Shown: positions 30,664 through 38,844, counted from the first letter of the stretch. The stretch: DNA of 41,896 nt from Ruthenibacterium lactatiformans (GCF_000949455.1 NZ_JXXK01000033.1:1-41896); one strand, 5' to 3'. The notes: generated from the letters alone by a model not told the origin. Program-made: numbers and translations.

Positions 30664-32100
30664 TTGAAAGACGAAAACAACAAGCTTGAATTCAGAGGCG
30701 GCATGTTTATGTCGCTGGTGCCGGTGGCGATCTTCTTCGCCTTCTGCATCATCCTGTTCGTGGTGTTCAAGGCGTTCAACATGGAGGCGCTGGCCATGGG
30801 CGGCTTCGTGGCGCTCCTCATCGGCGGCATATTCTGCAAGAGCTACACGAAATTCTGGGATTCTGCCATCCGCGGCATCTCCTCCATCTCCTCGGTTTCC
30901 GTTATCGTTATCTTTTTCGTCATCGGCATGTTCTCCGCGCTGATGAAGGAGAGCGGCCTGTCCGGTGGGTTCGTATGGCTGGCGAACTCCGTGGGCATCC
31001 AGGGCGGCCTGTTCGTGGCGTTTGTGTTCTTTGCAACCTGTATCGTTTCCACGGCAACCGGCTCGTCCATCGGCACCATGTTCACAGCATTCCCCATCTT
31101 CTATCCCGCGGGCATCATCCTGGGCGGCAGCCCCATGTTCCTGGCGGGCGCCATCGTCTCGGGCGCCATTTTCGGTGACAACCTCGCCCCCATCTCGGAC
31201 ACGACCATCGCCAGCGCCTCTACGCAGCAGTTCCGCGACGGGCGTCCAGCCGATGTGGGCGGTTGTGTGAAAACGCGCTTTAAGTATTCCATCGTGGCGG
31301 GCAGCATCGCGCTGGTGCTCTTTGCCATCCTGGGCGGCATCGGCGGCACATACGAGGGCGGCGCGATTGAGGCGCTTTCAAACCCCGTCAGCCTCGTTAT
31401 GCTCATCCCGGTCGTCGTGATGCTCGTTGTGGCCACGAAATCGCGCAACATCTTCCTTGGCATTCTGGTGGGCCTCTCGCTGGGCCTTGTGACGGGCCTT
31501 GCCTGCGGGCTTTTCCCGCCCTCCGCCGTCTTTGCAAACGACCCGGAGAACAGCGCCGCCACAGGCTTCCTTGTAACGGGCGTTGCCGGCATGCTGGGCA
31601 CGGTTGGCCTCGTGATCTCGGTGTTCGGCATCATGGGCGTCCTTACAGATGCGGGCATGCTGGGCTATCTTGTTGAGAAGATCCTGGGCAGCAAGCTGGC
31701 CCGCACGCCGCGCGGCGCCGAGGTGGCGAGCGTTATTGGCATCTCGCTCACCACGCTCATCTTCGGCGGCGTGACCAGCGCATCCATCCTCACGTTTGGC
31801 CCGGTGCTGAACGAGGTGGGCAAGGCGAAGGGCATCCACCCCTACCGCCGCGCGAATCTGCTGGATGCAGTTGCCAACAGCCTGCCGGCCATCGTGCCGT
31901 TCCTTTCCGTGTTCGTGTTCATTGGCTCCGCTCTCACGGGCCTGTCGCCTGTGGCTGTGGCCGGCGGCACGCTTTACGGCTTCACGCTGTTCGCCGTTAT
32001 GGTGGTGGCGGTAGCCACGGGTTGGGGCCGCGACTTCGAGGGCAAGAACGGCGAGGCTGTGAAGCAGCCTGTTGAGGAGACGGCACAGAGCAGCAAGTGA
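30664..32100 (+). CDS. NhaC family Na+/H+ antiporter or related ion/amino-acid transporter
   Basis: A 478-aa membrane protein with about 11-12 hydrophobic helices. NhaC-type signatures include FATCIVSTATGSSIGTMFTAFPIF, GAIVSGAIFGDNLAPISDTTIASAS and GGVTSASILTFGPVLNEVGKAKGIHPYRRANLLD. NhaC relatives exchange Na+ for H+, and some members move other solutes, for example malate/lactate in MleN. As the last gene of an amino-acid catabolic-type operon it might import the substrate. The start is TTG 30664 after GGAAGG; the N-terminus is short and charged. A terminator follows. Confidence 0.9.
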   Translation: MKDENNKLEFRGGMFMSLVPVAIFFAFCIILFVVFKAFNMEALAMGGFVALLIGGIFCKSYTKFWDSAIRGISSISSVSVIVIFFVIGMFSALMKESGLSGGFVWLANSVGIQGGLFVAFVFFATCIVSTATGSSIGTMFTAFPIFYPAGIILGGSPMFLAGAIVSGAIFGDNLAPISDTTIASASTQQFRDGRPADVGGCVKTRFKYSIVAGSIALVLFAILGGIGGTYEGGAIEALSNPVSLVMLIPVVVMLVVATKSRNIFLGILVGLSLGLVTGLACGLFPPSAVFANDPENSAATGFLVTGVAGMLGTVGLVISVFGIMGVLTDAGMLGYLVEKILGSKLARTPRGAEVASVIGISLTTLIFGGVTSASILTFGPVLNEVGKAKGIHPYRRANLLDAVANSLPAIVPFLSVFVFIGSALTGLSPVAVAGGTLYGFTLFAVMVVAVATGWGRDFEGKNGEAVKQPVEETAQSSK

Positions 32101-32155
32101 TTCATGCTCTGTGGCTCATTCGCCCAATGAAACCACAAAAAACTCACTGAAAATG

Positions 32156-32192
32156 AAAGACCGCCGCGGAGCTGCTCCGCGGCGGTCTTTTT
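32156..32192 (+). terminator. Intrinsic terminator after nhaC
   Basis: A 15-bp stem AAAGACCGCCGCGGA and its complement, 5-nt loop, T run. Confidence 0.88.
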
Positions 32193-32297
32193 ATTGTAAG
32201 GGAAATGGAAGAGGGATCGTCTGTATCCGGCCTGCAAGGGAGCCTCAATAAAGTGTAAACGGCAGGAAAGACGGAGAAGGAACAACGCATAGGATGC

Positions 32298-32344
32298 GAA
32301 AAAACCGCACCACTAAGCCGTTTTTGGCTGTCTGGTGCGGTTTT
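32298..32344 (-). terminator. Terminator of the tRNA-Gln/Pro operon
   Basis: AAAACCGCACCA pairs with TGGTGCGGTTTT across a 20-nt loop containing a second stem (AGCC/GGCT). On the minus strand it ends the tRNA transcript 6 nt after tRNA-Pro, with a T run. Bases 32193-32297 show nothing else. Confidence 0.75.
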
Positions 32345-32349
32345 CCGAA

Positions 32350-32425
32350 TGGTCGGAGTATTGAGATTTGAACTCAAGGCCTCTGCGTCCCGAACGCAGC
32401 GCGCTACCAACTGCGCTATACCCCG
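32350..32425 (-). tRNA. tRNA-Pro (anticodon CGG)
   Basis: Minus-strand cloverleaf: acceptor CGGGGTA/TACTCCG, anticodon loop TTCGGGA (CGG), T loop region GAGTTCAAATCTC, encoded CCA. Confidence 0.95.
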
Positions 32426-32430
32426 AAAGA

Positions 32431-32454
32431 AAACGGCAGCAGATGCTGCCGTTT
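32431..32454. other. Perfect 10-bp hairpin between two tRNAs
   Basis: AAACGGCAGC, loop AGAT, and the exact complement, occupying almost the whole spacer between tRNA-Pro and tRNA-Gln; it may guide tRNA processing or partly terminate. Confidence 0.55.
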
Positions 32455-32527
32455 GGTTGCGGAAGAAGGATTCGAACCCTCACAATGCGAGTCAGAGTCG
32501 CAGGTGCTACCATTACACAATTCCGCA
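32454..32527 (-). tRNA. tRNA-Gln (anticodon CUG)
   Basis: Minus-strand cloverleaf: acceptor TGCGGAA/TTCCGCA, anticodon loop CTCTGAC (CTG), T arm GAGGGTTCGAATCCTTC, encoded CCA. It complements the tRNA-Gln(UUG) at 4959. Confidence 0.95.
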
Positions 32528-32561
32528 TTGCATTCACGGCGTATCGCCGAAGTGCTTTATT

Positions 32562-32590
32562 ATTATACGAAGAAATTCGCCCGATGTCAA
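32562..32590 (-). promoter_or_regulatory. Consensus promoter of tRNA-Gln/Pro
   Basis: On the minus strand TTGACA, 17-nt spacer, TATAAT, about 35 nt upstream of tRNA-Gln. Confidence 0.88.
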
Positions 32591-32666
32591 CACCTTTTTT
32601 TAAGAAAATCCACACGAAATAAAATCCCCTTGCGCAAGATTTGCCGTGTACCCGGCTTTGGGCGCG

Positions 32667-32675
32667 TGGTATAAT
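32667..32675 (+). promoter_or_regulatory. Extended -10 promoter of candidate small RNA
   Basis: TGGTATAAT; the -35 region is weak. The expected start lies at about 32682. Confidence 0.5.
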
Positions 32676-32678
32676 AAC

Positions 32679-32787
32679 CTCAAGCCCGCCGCTTGCGCGG
32701 CCGCGCGCACTTCGTGCGCTGATGCGCTTTCGCGCACGGGCTTGAGAACATTGAACCATGCAAAACCGCAGCAGGTGCGGTTTTGTT
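32679..32787 (+). ncRNA. Candidate structured small RNA with four-way junction
   Basis: No known family recognised. Outer stem CTCAAGCCCG (32679-32688) pairs with CGGGCTTGAG (32737-32746). Inside are three successive hairpins: CCGC-TTGC-GCGG (32689-32700), GCGCAC-TTC-GTGCGC (32705-32719) and TGCGC-TTTC-GCGCA (32723-32736). A 14-nt linker leads to a terminator stem CAAAACCGCA/TGCGGTTTTG (32761-32785) with a T run. An extended -10 box lies just upstream, so promoter, folded body and terminator form a complete unit of roughly 105 nt; its predicted start (about 32682) would trim up to three bases from the outer stem. It contains no good reading frame. It could instead be a decorated leader of the next gene. 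Confidence 0.45.
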
Positions 32788-32807
32788 GAGGCCGCTTCGC
32801 GGCGTCA

Positions 32808-32850
32808 TGGTATACTGAAAAAACAGCAAAGGCGCCTGCGCGCAGGCGCC
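32808..32850 (+). promoter_or_regulatory. AEC gene promoter (extended -10) and palindromic leader
   Basis: TGGTATACT (32808-32816) is an extended -10 box; it is followed at 32831-32850 by a perfect 20-nt palindrome (GGCGCCTGC and complement) in the short leader of the permease gene, 24 nt before its ATG. Confidence 0.5.
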
Positions 32851-32874
32851 TGAACGGGATTGGGGCATCGGTAT

Positions 32875-33801
32875 ATGGACCTGTGGGCCAGCCTTTCCAA
32901 CAGCGGGGTCTATCTGGCTGTGTTGGCGGGAGGATATTTGTTAAAAAGAGCGGGGCTGTTCCGCGTGCAGGACGCGCGGTTCCTCTCTGCGGTCATTATG
33001 AACATCACGCTGCCGGCCGCTATCGTCAAGGGCTTTGCAGGCGTGGAGCTGAGCGGCGTGCTGCTGCTCACGTTCGTGTTTTCCTTTTTGGTGAGCCTGA
33101 TGCTGGTTTGCACGGGTGCGGTGCTTTCCCGCGGGCGTCCGGCAGTGGAACGGGGAACGACGATCCTGAACACCAACACATTCAACTGCGGAAATTTTGC
33201 CATCCCGTTTTTATCGGGCGTGGTGAGCTCGGAATCCTTTGCCGCTATGTGCATGTTTGACGTGGGCGCTGCGATTTTTACGTATGGGCCCAACGCGGCC
33301 GTGGCCCAGCGCGCCATGGGCGGCGGGAAGGGCAGGGGCGCGGGGCTCGGTTCAGTGTTGAAAAAGCTTTTCACCACGCCCACTTTTCTTGTGTATGTGG
33401 CGATGGTCGCCCTGAGCCTGCTGCACTGGGAGCTGCCGGGTTTTGTGATGAACGTGGCCGTGATGGCGGGCAATGCAAACTCCTTTCTTGCCATGCTGTG
33501 CATCGGCATTCTGTTTGAGGTGCGGTTCCCGCGGGAAGGCCGCGCCACGGTGGCCCGGGTCCTGGCCGGGCGGTACACGGTGTGCGCACTGGCGGCTGTG
33601 GTTTTGTGGCTTTGGCTGCCGGTTCCGCGGGAAGTGGCACGCACGCTGGTGGTGATGCTGTTTGCGCCGGTGGCGAGCTGCGCCCCGATGATCACCATTG
33701 AAAACGGCTGCGACGGCACGGTGGCTGCCGTCATCAATTCCATCAGCATGGTGCTGAGCATCACCATCATGACGCTGCTGCTGGCGGTGCTGCCGGTTTG
33801 A
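32875..33801 (+). CDS. AEC (auxin efflux carrier) family permease
   Basis: A 308-aa membrane protein with about ten helices in two halves, as in the AEC/PIN-like transporters that carry organic anions in bacteria. Visible are GVYLAVLAGGYLLKRAGLF, VIMNITLPAAIVKGF (conserved NITLPA), NCGNFAIPFLSG with the central-loop Asn, and MLFAPVASCAPMITIENG near the end. Substrate unknown; malate or malonate-type acids are known for relatives. ATG 32875 is used; the first helix fits that start. The stop overlaps the -35 of the next promoter. Confidence 0.87.
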   Translation: MDLWASLSNSGVYLAVLAGGYLLKRAGLFRVQDARFLSAVIMNITLPAAIVKGFAGVELSGVLLLTFVFSFLVSLMLVCTGAVLSRGRPAVERGTTILNTNTFNCGNFAIPFLSGVVSSESFAAMCMFDVGAAIFTYGPNAAVAQRAMGGGKGRGAGLGSVLKKLFTTPTFLVYVAMVALSLLHWELPGFVMNVAVMAGNANSFLAMLCIGILFEVRFPREGRATVARVLAGRYTVCALAAVVLWLWLPVPREVARTLVVMLFAPVASCAPMITIENGCDGTVAAVINSISMVLSITIMTLLLAVLPV

Positions 33802-33826
33802 CAACCGGGTGGGAAAATCCTATACT
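33798..33826 (+). promoter_or_regulatory. Consensus promoter of the GlsB-like gene
   Basis: TTGACA, 17-nt spacer, TATACT; the -35 overlaps the stop codon of the AEC permease gene. Confidence 0.85.
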
Positions 33827-33889
33827 GAAAACAGAAACAAAATCGGCAGGGGCGCCGCATGGATGCGCCTTTGGAAGGGGAAGATAAAA

Positions 33890-34132
33890 ATGCTCTGGGC
33901 AATTCTTTCAACGCTGCTCGTCGGCGCGGTGGCCGGCTGGCTGGCAAGCAAAATAATGGGCGGCGGCGGGAGCCTTGTGCGGAACATCGCCGTCGGCGTC
34001 ATCGGTTCGTGTGTGGGCGGGCTGCTGTTCGGCCTGCTGGGCTTTTCGGCGCACAGCCTGTTTGCGAACATCATTGTTTCGGTGGTGGGGGCGTGCGTGT
34101 TCCTGTTCGTGGCGCGCAGGCTGACAAAATAA
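33890..34132 (+). CDS. GlsB/YeaQ/YmgE family small membrane protein
   Basis: An 80-aa hydrophobic protein with three predicted helices and glycine-rich turns: LVGAVAGWLASKIMGGGG, NIAVGVIGSCVGGLLFGLLG and IIVSVVGACVFLFVARR. This is the pattern of the transglycosylase-associated/GlsB family, often linked to stress responses; the molecular role is unknown. The ATG at 33890 follows a GGAAGGGGA site. It lies 50 nt upstream of pfkA and shares its promoter region. Confidence 0.88.
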   Translation: MLWAILSTLLVGAVAGWLASKIMGGGGSLVRNIAVGVIGSCVGGLLFGLLGFSAHSLFANIIVSVVGACVFLFVARRLTK

Positions 34133-34182
34133 CGCGCCGCCCGGCGGCGGGCGTGAACGGTTGAGAGAAAGAAGGTTTTTCG

Positions 34183-35259
34183 ATGAAAAAACGTGTGGGT
34201 ATCCTTACCTCCGGCGGGGACTGTCCCGGCCTGAACGCCACCATCCGCGGCGCGGCCAAGGCGCTGTACCAGCGTTTCGGCGATGAGGTGGAGATCGTCG
34301 GCATTCAGAACGGCTACGACGGCCTCATCAAGGGCGAATGGCGCGAAATGCAGCAGTATGAATTTTCCGGCATTTTGACGGTGGGCGGCACGATCCTTGG
34401 CACCAAGCGCACGCCGTTTAAAATGATGACCGTCGTGGAGGACGACAAGGTCGACAAAGTCGCCGCCATGAAAAAAACGTATAAGGATGCGAAGCTGGAC
34501 TGCCTGCTGTGCCTGGGCGGAAACGGCACGCATAAAACGGCCAACCTGCTCAGCGAGGAGGGCCTGAACATCATCGGCCTGCCCAAGACCATCGACAACG
34601 ATATTTACGGCACCGACGTGACCTTCGGCTTCCACACGGCTGTGGATATTGCCACGGAAGTCATCGACCGCATCCATACAACGGCCTCCAGCCACCGCCG
34701 CTGCATGGTCATCGAGATCATGGGCAACAAAGCGGGATGGCTGACGCTGTATTCCGGCATCGCCGGCGGCGCGGATATCATCCTCATCCCCGAGCTGCCT
34801 TACAATATCGAGAATGTTTGCGCCGCCATCCAGAAGCGCAGCGAGCAGGGCAAGACGTTTTCCATCCTGGCTGTGGCGGAGGGCGTATACGATGTGGGCG
34901 AAGCGGCCATGAAGAAAAAGGAGCGGGCGGCGGCGCGGGCCGCTGCGGGCGAGCGCACGGCCACGAACCGCATTGCAAGGCAGATCGAGGAAGCGACGGG
35001 CTTTGAGACCCGGGTATGCGTGCCCGGACACATGCAGCGCGGCGGCAGCCCTTCGGCATACGACCGTGTTCTGGCCACCGAGTTCGGCACCTATGCGGCA
35101 AAGCTGGTGGAGGCCGACCACTACGGCGTGGCCGTCGCCATGAAGAACAATATCGTGACGGAGAACGCGCTCAAGGACATTGCGGGCAAGACGAAGCTGG
35201 TGCCCGAGACCTGCGACATGCTCACGGTGGCGCGCCGCATGGGCGTGAGCCTCGGGTGA
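34183..35259 (+). CDS. 6-phosphofructokinase (group with Gly104/Lys124 active site)
   Basis: A 358-aa phosphofructokinase, phosphorylating fructose 6-phosphate. It has GILTSGGDCPGLNATIRG, GGTILGTKRTP, LGGNGTHKTA, LPKTIDNDIYGTD (catalytic Asp in TIDND), and RGGSPSAYDRVLA. At the positions equivalent to E. coli 103-104 the motif is Asn-Gly (GGNGT) and at 124 it is Lys (PKTIDND). Gly104 favours ATP and Lys124 is typical of PPi enzymes, so this belongs to the mixed group whose phosphoryl donor must be measured. GAAAGAAGG precedes the ATG. Confidence 0.92.
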   Translation: MKKRVGILTSGGDCPGLNATIRGAAKALYQRFGDEVEIVGIQNGYDGLIKGEWREMQQYEFSGILTVGGTILGTKRTPFKMMTVVEDDKVDKVAAMKKTYKDAKLDCLLCLGGNGTHKTANLLSEEGLNIIGLPKTIDNDIYGTDVTFGFHTAVDIATEVIDRIHTTASSHRRCMVIEIMGNKAGWLTLYSGIAGGADIILIPELPYNIENVCAAIQKRSEQGKTFSILAVAEGVYDVGEAAMKKKERAAARAAAGERTATNRIARQIEEATGFETRVCVPGHMQRGGSPSAYDRVLATEFGTYAAKLVEADHYGVAVAMKNNIVTENALKDIAGKTKLVPETCDMLTVARRMGVSLG

Positions 35260-35272
35260 AAGGCGCCGCCCG

Positions 35273-35301
35273 TTGACAAACCGCGCAAAAGCGGCTATAA
35301 T
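35273..35301 (+). promoter_or_regulatory. Consensus promoter of the valS T-box operon
   Basis: TTGACA, 17-nt spacer, TATAAT; predicted start about 35308. Confidence 0.9.
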
Positions 35302-35307
35302 CCATCA

Positions 35308-35592
35308 TAGGTAAATGCTGTGAAAAAGAGTGCGTTCCGCAGAACGGGCCGCTGTGCCGCGGGCACAGGCCGGGCCGGGACGTCCGTGAAAGAGAGCCGG
35401 GGCAGGTGGGAGCCGGTGCGGGCGGGCGGAGCGCTGTCGCTTTGGAGCAGGGGCGGGGAACAGCAGTAGCCGCTCTCGTTGGCCCGCGTTAAGGGCGTTC
35501 AAGTGGCTTGCCGCGCAGGCGGCGGGCAATTTGGGTGGTACCGCGGTATCTTGATGCCGTCCCATGCACATTTGTGTGGGGCGGCATTTTTG
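35308..35592 (+). promoter_or_regulatory. T-box riboswitch upstream of valS
   Basis: A leader of about 285 nt. The T-box sequence TTGGGTGGTACCGCGG is at 35531-35546 and the intrinsic terminator at 35554-35592 (stem ATGCCGTCCC.../...GGGGCGGCAT, T run). The loop TGGT has T opposite the tRNA discriminator A, as expected for tRNA-Val. A probable valine specifier GTC lies at 35436-35438 before CTTTGGAGC; that codon assignment is inference. Uncharged tRNA-Val should allow read-through into valS. Confidence 0.92.
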
Positions 35593-35622
35593 TTTGCATT
35601 CCGCCCCGAAAGGAGTACAAGG

Positions 35623-38244
35623 ATGAAAGAACTGGAGAAAATTTACGACCCTTCGTCCGTGGAGGACAAGCATTACAAAAAATGGGTGGATGCAGGCTAT
35701 TTCCACGCGGAGCGCGACCCGGACAAAAGGCCCTATACCATTGTGATGCCGCCGCCCAATATCACGGGGCAGCTGCACATGGGCCACGCCATGGACGAGA
35801 CCTGGCAGGATATCCTCATCCGCTACAAGCGCATGCAGGGCTATGCCGCTCTGTGGGTGCCGGGCACGGACCATGCGTCCATTGCCACAGAGGCGAAGAT
35901 CGTGGCGAAGATGAAGGAAGAGGGCCTCACGAAGCAGGACCTCGGCCGCGACAGGTTTTTGGAGCGCGCTTGGGACTGGAAAAAGCAGTACGGCGGGCGC
36001 ATCGTGGAGCAGCTGAAAAAGCTGGGCTGTTCCTGCGACTGGCAGCGTGAGCGTTTCACCATGGACGAGGGCTGCAGCAAGGCTGTTTTGAAGGTTTTCA
36101 AAAAGCTGTACGACGACGGCCTCATCTACCGGGGGGAGCGCATCATCAACTGGTGCCCCCACTGCAAAACGTCCATCTCCGACGCGGAGGTGGAGTACGA
36201 GGAGCAGGACGGCTTTTTCTGGCATCTGAAATATCCGGTGGCGGGCGGCGATGAATTCGTGGAGCTTGCCACTACCCGCCCCGAGACCATGCTGGGAGAT
36301 ACGGCCATCGCCGTGCACCCGGACGACGAACGCTACACCCATCTGCACGGCAAAAAGGTTATTTTGCCGCTGGTGGGGAAGGAGATCCCCGTTGTCTGCG
36401 ACACGTATGTGGACCGGGAATTCGGCACGGGCGTGGTGAAGATCACTCCCGCGCATGACCCCAACGACTTCGAGGTGGGCGTGCGCCACGGCCTGCCCGT
36501 CGTCAAGGTGCTGACGGACGACGCGCACATGACGCAGGACTGCGGAAAATATGCGGGCATGGACCGTTACGAGGCGCGCAAGGCCATTGTGGCAGACCTG
36601 GAAGCCGGCGGATATCTGGCTTCCATCGAGCCGCACAAGCACAATGTGGGCACCTGTTACCGCTGCGGCACCACCGTGGAGCCCATGGTGAGCAAGCAGT
36701 GGTTCGTGAAGATGGTGCCTCTGGCGGGCCCGGCCATCGAGGCCGTGCGCGACGGGCGTATCCGGTTCGTGCCCGAGCGTTTCGACAAGCCCTATTACAA
36801 CTGGATGGAGAACACGCGCGACTGGTGCATCAGCCGCCAGCTCTGGTGGGGCCACCGCATCCCAGCCTATTACTGCGATGACTGCGGCGAGATCAGCGTT
36901 TCGGCCACGCCGCTCACCGTGTGCCCCAAGTGCGGCAAGCCCGTGCGCCAGGACGAGGACACGCTGGACACCTGGTTTTCCAGCGCCCTGTGGCCGTTCT
37001 CCACGCTGGGATGGCCGGAAGAGACCGAGGACCTTAAATATTTTTACCCAACCAATACGCTGGTCACGGGATATGACATCATCACGTTCTGGGTCAGCCG
37101 CATGATCTTCTCCGGGCTGACGTATACGGACAAAGCCCCTTTCGATACCGTGCTCATCCACGGCCTGGTGCGCGACGCGCAGGGCCGCAAGATGTCCAAA
37201 TCTTTGGGCAACGGCATCGACCCGCTGGAAATCATCGACCAGTACGGCGCGGACGCGCTGCGCCTGACGCTGGTGGTGGGCTCCACGCCGGGCAACGACA
37301 TGCGCTTCTCGGACGAAAAGGTAAAGGCCAGCCGCAACTTTGCCAACAAGCTGTGGAACGCCGCGCGCTTTGTGATGATGAACCTGCCGGAGGACTTCCG
37401 GCCCGGCCTGCCCGCCTCGCTGACGATGGCGGACAAATGGGTGCTTTCGCAGCTGAACACGCTGGTGAAGAACGTCACGGAAAACCTTGACAAGTTCGAA
37501 CTGGGCCTTGCGGCGCAGAAAGTGCAGGACTTCATCTGGGACGTGTACTGCGACTGGTATATCGAGATTGCAAAGCTGCGCCTGAACAGCGAGGACGCGG
37601 CCGAGGCGGACAGCGCGCGCCAGATTTTGGTGAGTGTGCTGGTGCAGGCGCTTAAGTTGCTTCACCCGTTCATGCCGTTCATCACAGAGGAAATTTACAC
37701 GGCGCTGCCCGGCGCGTCTGAGACACTGATGCTGGAAAAATGGCCCGGGTATGAACCGCAGATGAACTATGCGGAAGAAGAAGCGGGCTTTGAAAAGGTG
37801 ATGGACCTCATCAAAGCCGTGCGCACGCTGCGCGCGGACATGGGCGTGCATCCGGCAAAACGGACGTCGCTCATCATCGAGACGGCGGACAAAACGCCTT
37901 TTGAGGACGGGGCTGCGTATCTTGCCAAATTCGCTTTTGCAAACGAGGTATCCTTTACGGAAAAATACACCGGCGACACCAAGGGTGTGGCGCAGGTGGT
38001 GACGCACGCGGCCCGCGCGTTTATCCCGATGATGGAGCTGATCGACCGGGAAAAGGAGCAGGCACGGCTGGCCAAGGAAAAGGCCCAGTGCGAGAAGGAA
38101 ATCGCGTCTATGGCCGCGAAGCTGTCAAACGAGGGCTTTGTGAACAAGGCGCCCGCGCACATCGTCGAGGACATGCGTCAAAAGCACGCTGCGGCGGCGG
38201 AGAAGCTGGCGAAGATCGAGGAATCCATCCGAAACCTGGGCTGA
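35623..38244 (+). CDS. valS: Valine--tRNA ligase
   Basis: An 873-aa class I aminoacyl-tRNA synthetase that charges tRNA-Val and edits misactivated threonine. Motifs: ATP-binding HMGH in PPPNITGQLHMGHAMD, the CP1 editing domain (TTRPETMLGDTAIAVHPDDERY), a zinc-type CPKCG region, KMSKS in GRKMSKSLGNGIDPLE, and the C-terminal coiled coil (EQARLAKEKAQCEKEIASMAAKLSNEGFVNKAP) typical of ValRS. I start at ATG 35623 after GAAAGGAG; an open frame extends 5' through the T-box but is not coding. The GNAT gene follows after 33 nt, probably co-transcribed. Confidence 0.97.
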   Translation: MKELEKIYDPSSVEDKHYKKWVDAGYFHAERDPDKRPYTIVMPPPNITGQLHMGHAMDETWQDILIRYKRMQGYAALWVPGTDHASIATEAKIVAKMKEEGLTKQDLGRDRFLERAWDWKKQYGGRIVEQLKKLGCSCDWQRERFTMDEGCSKAVLKVFKKLYDDGLIYRGERIINWCPHCKTSISDAEVEYEEQDGFFWHLKYPVAGGDEFVELATTRPETMLGDTAIAVHPDDERYTHLHGKKVILPLVGKEIPVVCDTYVDREFGTGVVKITPAHDPNDFEVGVRHGLPVVKVLTDDAHMTQDCGKYAGMDRYEARKAIVADLEAGGYLASIEPHKHNVGTCYRCGTTVEPMVSKQWFVKMVPLAGPAIEAVRDGRIRFVPERFDKPYYNWMENTRDWCISRQLWWGHRIPAYYCDDCGEISVSATPLTVCPKCGKPVRQDEDTLDTWFSSALWPFSTLGWPEETEDLKYFYPTNTLVTGYDIITFWVSRMIFSGLTYTDKAPFDTVLIHGLVRDAQGRKMSKSLGNGIDPLEIIDQYGADALRLTLVVGSTPGNDMRFSDEKVKASRNFANKLWNAARFVMMNLPEDFRPGLPASLTMADKWVLSQLNTLVKNVTENLDKFELGLAAQKVQDFIWDVYCDWYIEIAKLRLNSEDAAEADSARQILVSVLVQALKLLHPFMPFITEEIYTALPGASETLMLEKWPGYEPQMNYAEEEAGFEKVMDLIKAVRTLRADMGVHPAKRTSLIIETADKTPFEDGAAYLAKFAFANEVSFTEKYTGDTKGVAQVVTHAARAFIPMMELIDREKEQARLAKEKAQCEKEIASMAAKLSNEGFVNKAPAHIVEDMRQKHAAAAEKLAKIEESIRNLG

Positions 38245-38277
38245 GCTGCATTGGCTGTTTGGAGAGGGGAAAGAAAA

Positions 38278-38787
38278 ATGAGCGGAGAGTTAACGATTCG
38301 CCCTGCCCACAGTGAGGATGCGGCCGCGATACTGGCGTATCTGCGGCAAATCGGCGCAGAAAGCGACAATCTGACGTTTGGCCCCGAGGGACTGCCCATC
38401 ACGGAGGAGCAAGAACGGCAATATCTCCGGCAGGTGGAGAACGACCCCGACGCGCTGATGCTCGTGGCGCAAGAGGCGGACGAGATCGTGGCGCTGTGCG
38501 GGCTTTCGAGGCCACGGCGGCCGCGCATGAGCCATCGCGCGCAGATTGACGCCAGCGTGCGCAAAAGCCACTGGAACCATGGGATAGCCACGCGCATGCT
38601 TACGGAGCTGTTGGAGACGGGCGTGCGCGCCGGCGTAACAGCGTTCACGCTGGAGGTGCGCGCGGATAACGCGGCGGCCGTTCATGTGTATGAAAAGCTG
38701 GGCTTTCGCACGGTGGGGCGGCTGGAACGGTTCTTTCGCATCAACGGCCAATACCACGCCGCCTTGTTGATGGAGCTGGACGCATAG
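38278..38787 (+). CDS. GNAT family N-acetyltransferase
   Basis: A 169-aa acetyltransferase of the GNAT fold. It starts ELTIRPAHSEDAAAILAYLRQ and carries the acetyl-CoA loop in HWNHGIATRMLTELLE and FTLEVRADNAAAVHVYEKLGFRTVGRLERFFRINGQYHAALLM, closest to the RimJ/RimL-like and polyamine branches. Substrate unknown. ATG 38278 is chosen, since upstream sequence lacks family content. The short spacing after valS suggests co-transcription; a role in antibiotic or protein acetylation is speculative. Confidence 0.9.
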   Translation: MSGELTIRPAHSEDAAAILAYLRQIGAESDNLTFGPEGLPITEEQERQYLRQVENDPDALMLVAQEADEIVALCGLSRPRRPRMSHRAQIDASVRKSHWNHGIATRMLTELLETGVRAGVTAFTLEVRADNAAAVHVYEKLGFRTVGRLERFFRINGQYHAALLMELDA

Positions 38788-38794
38788 GCCCCGG

Positions 38795-38844
38795 TATAAT
38801 GTAAAGATACAGGGCGGGCGGCGGCGGTTGCCGTTGCCCGCCCT
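38795..38844 (+). promoter_or_regulatory. Possible -10 box and hairpin before folC
   Basis: TATAAT at 38795-38800 (weak -35) is followed by a GC-rich stem GGGCGGGC/GCCCGCCC (38811-38844). The stem may be a transcript-end structure or leader fold. Confidence 0.35.
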
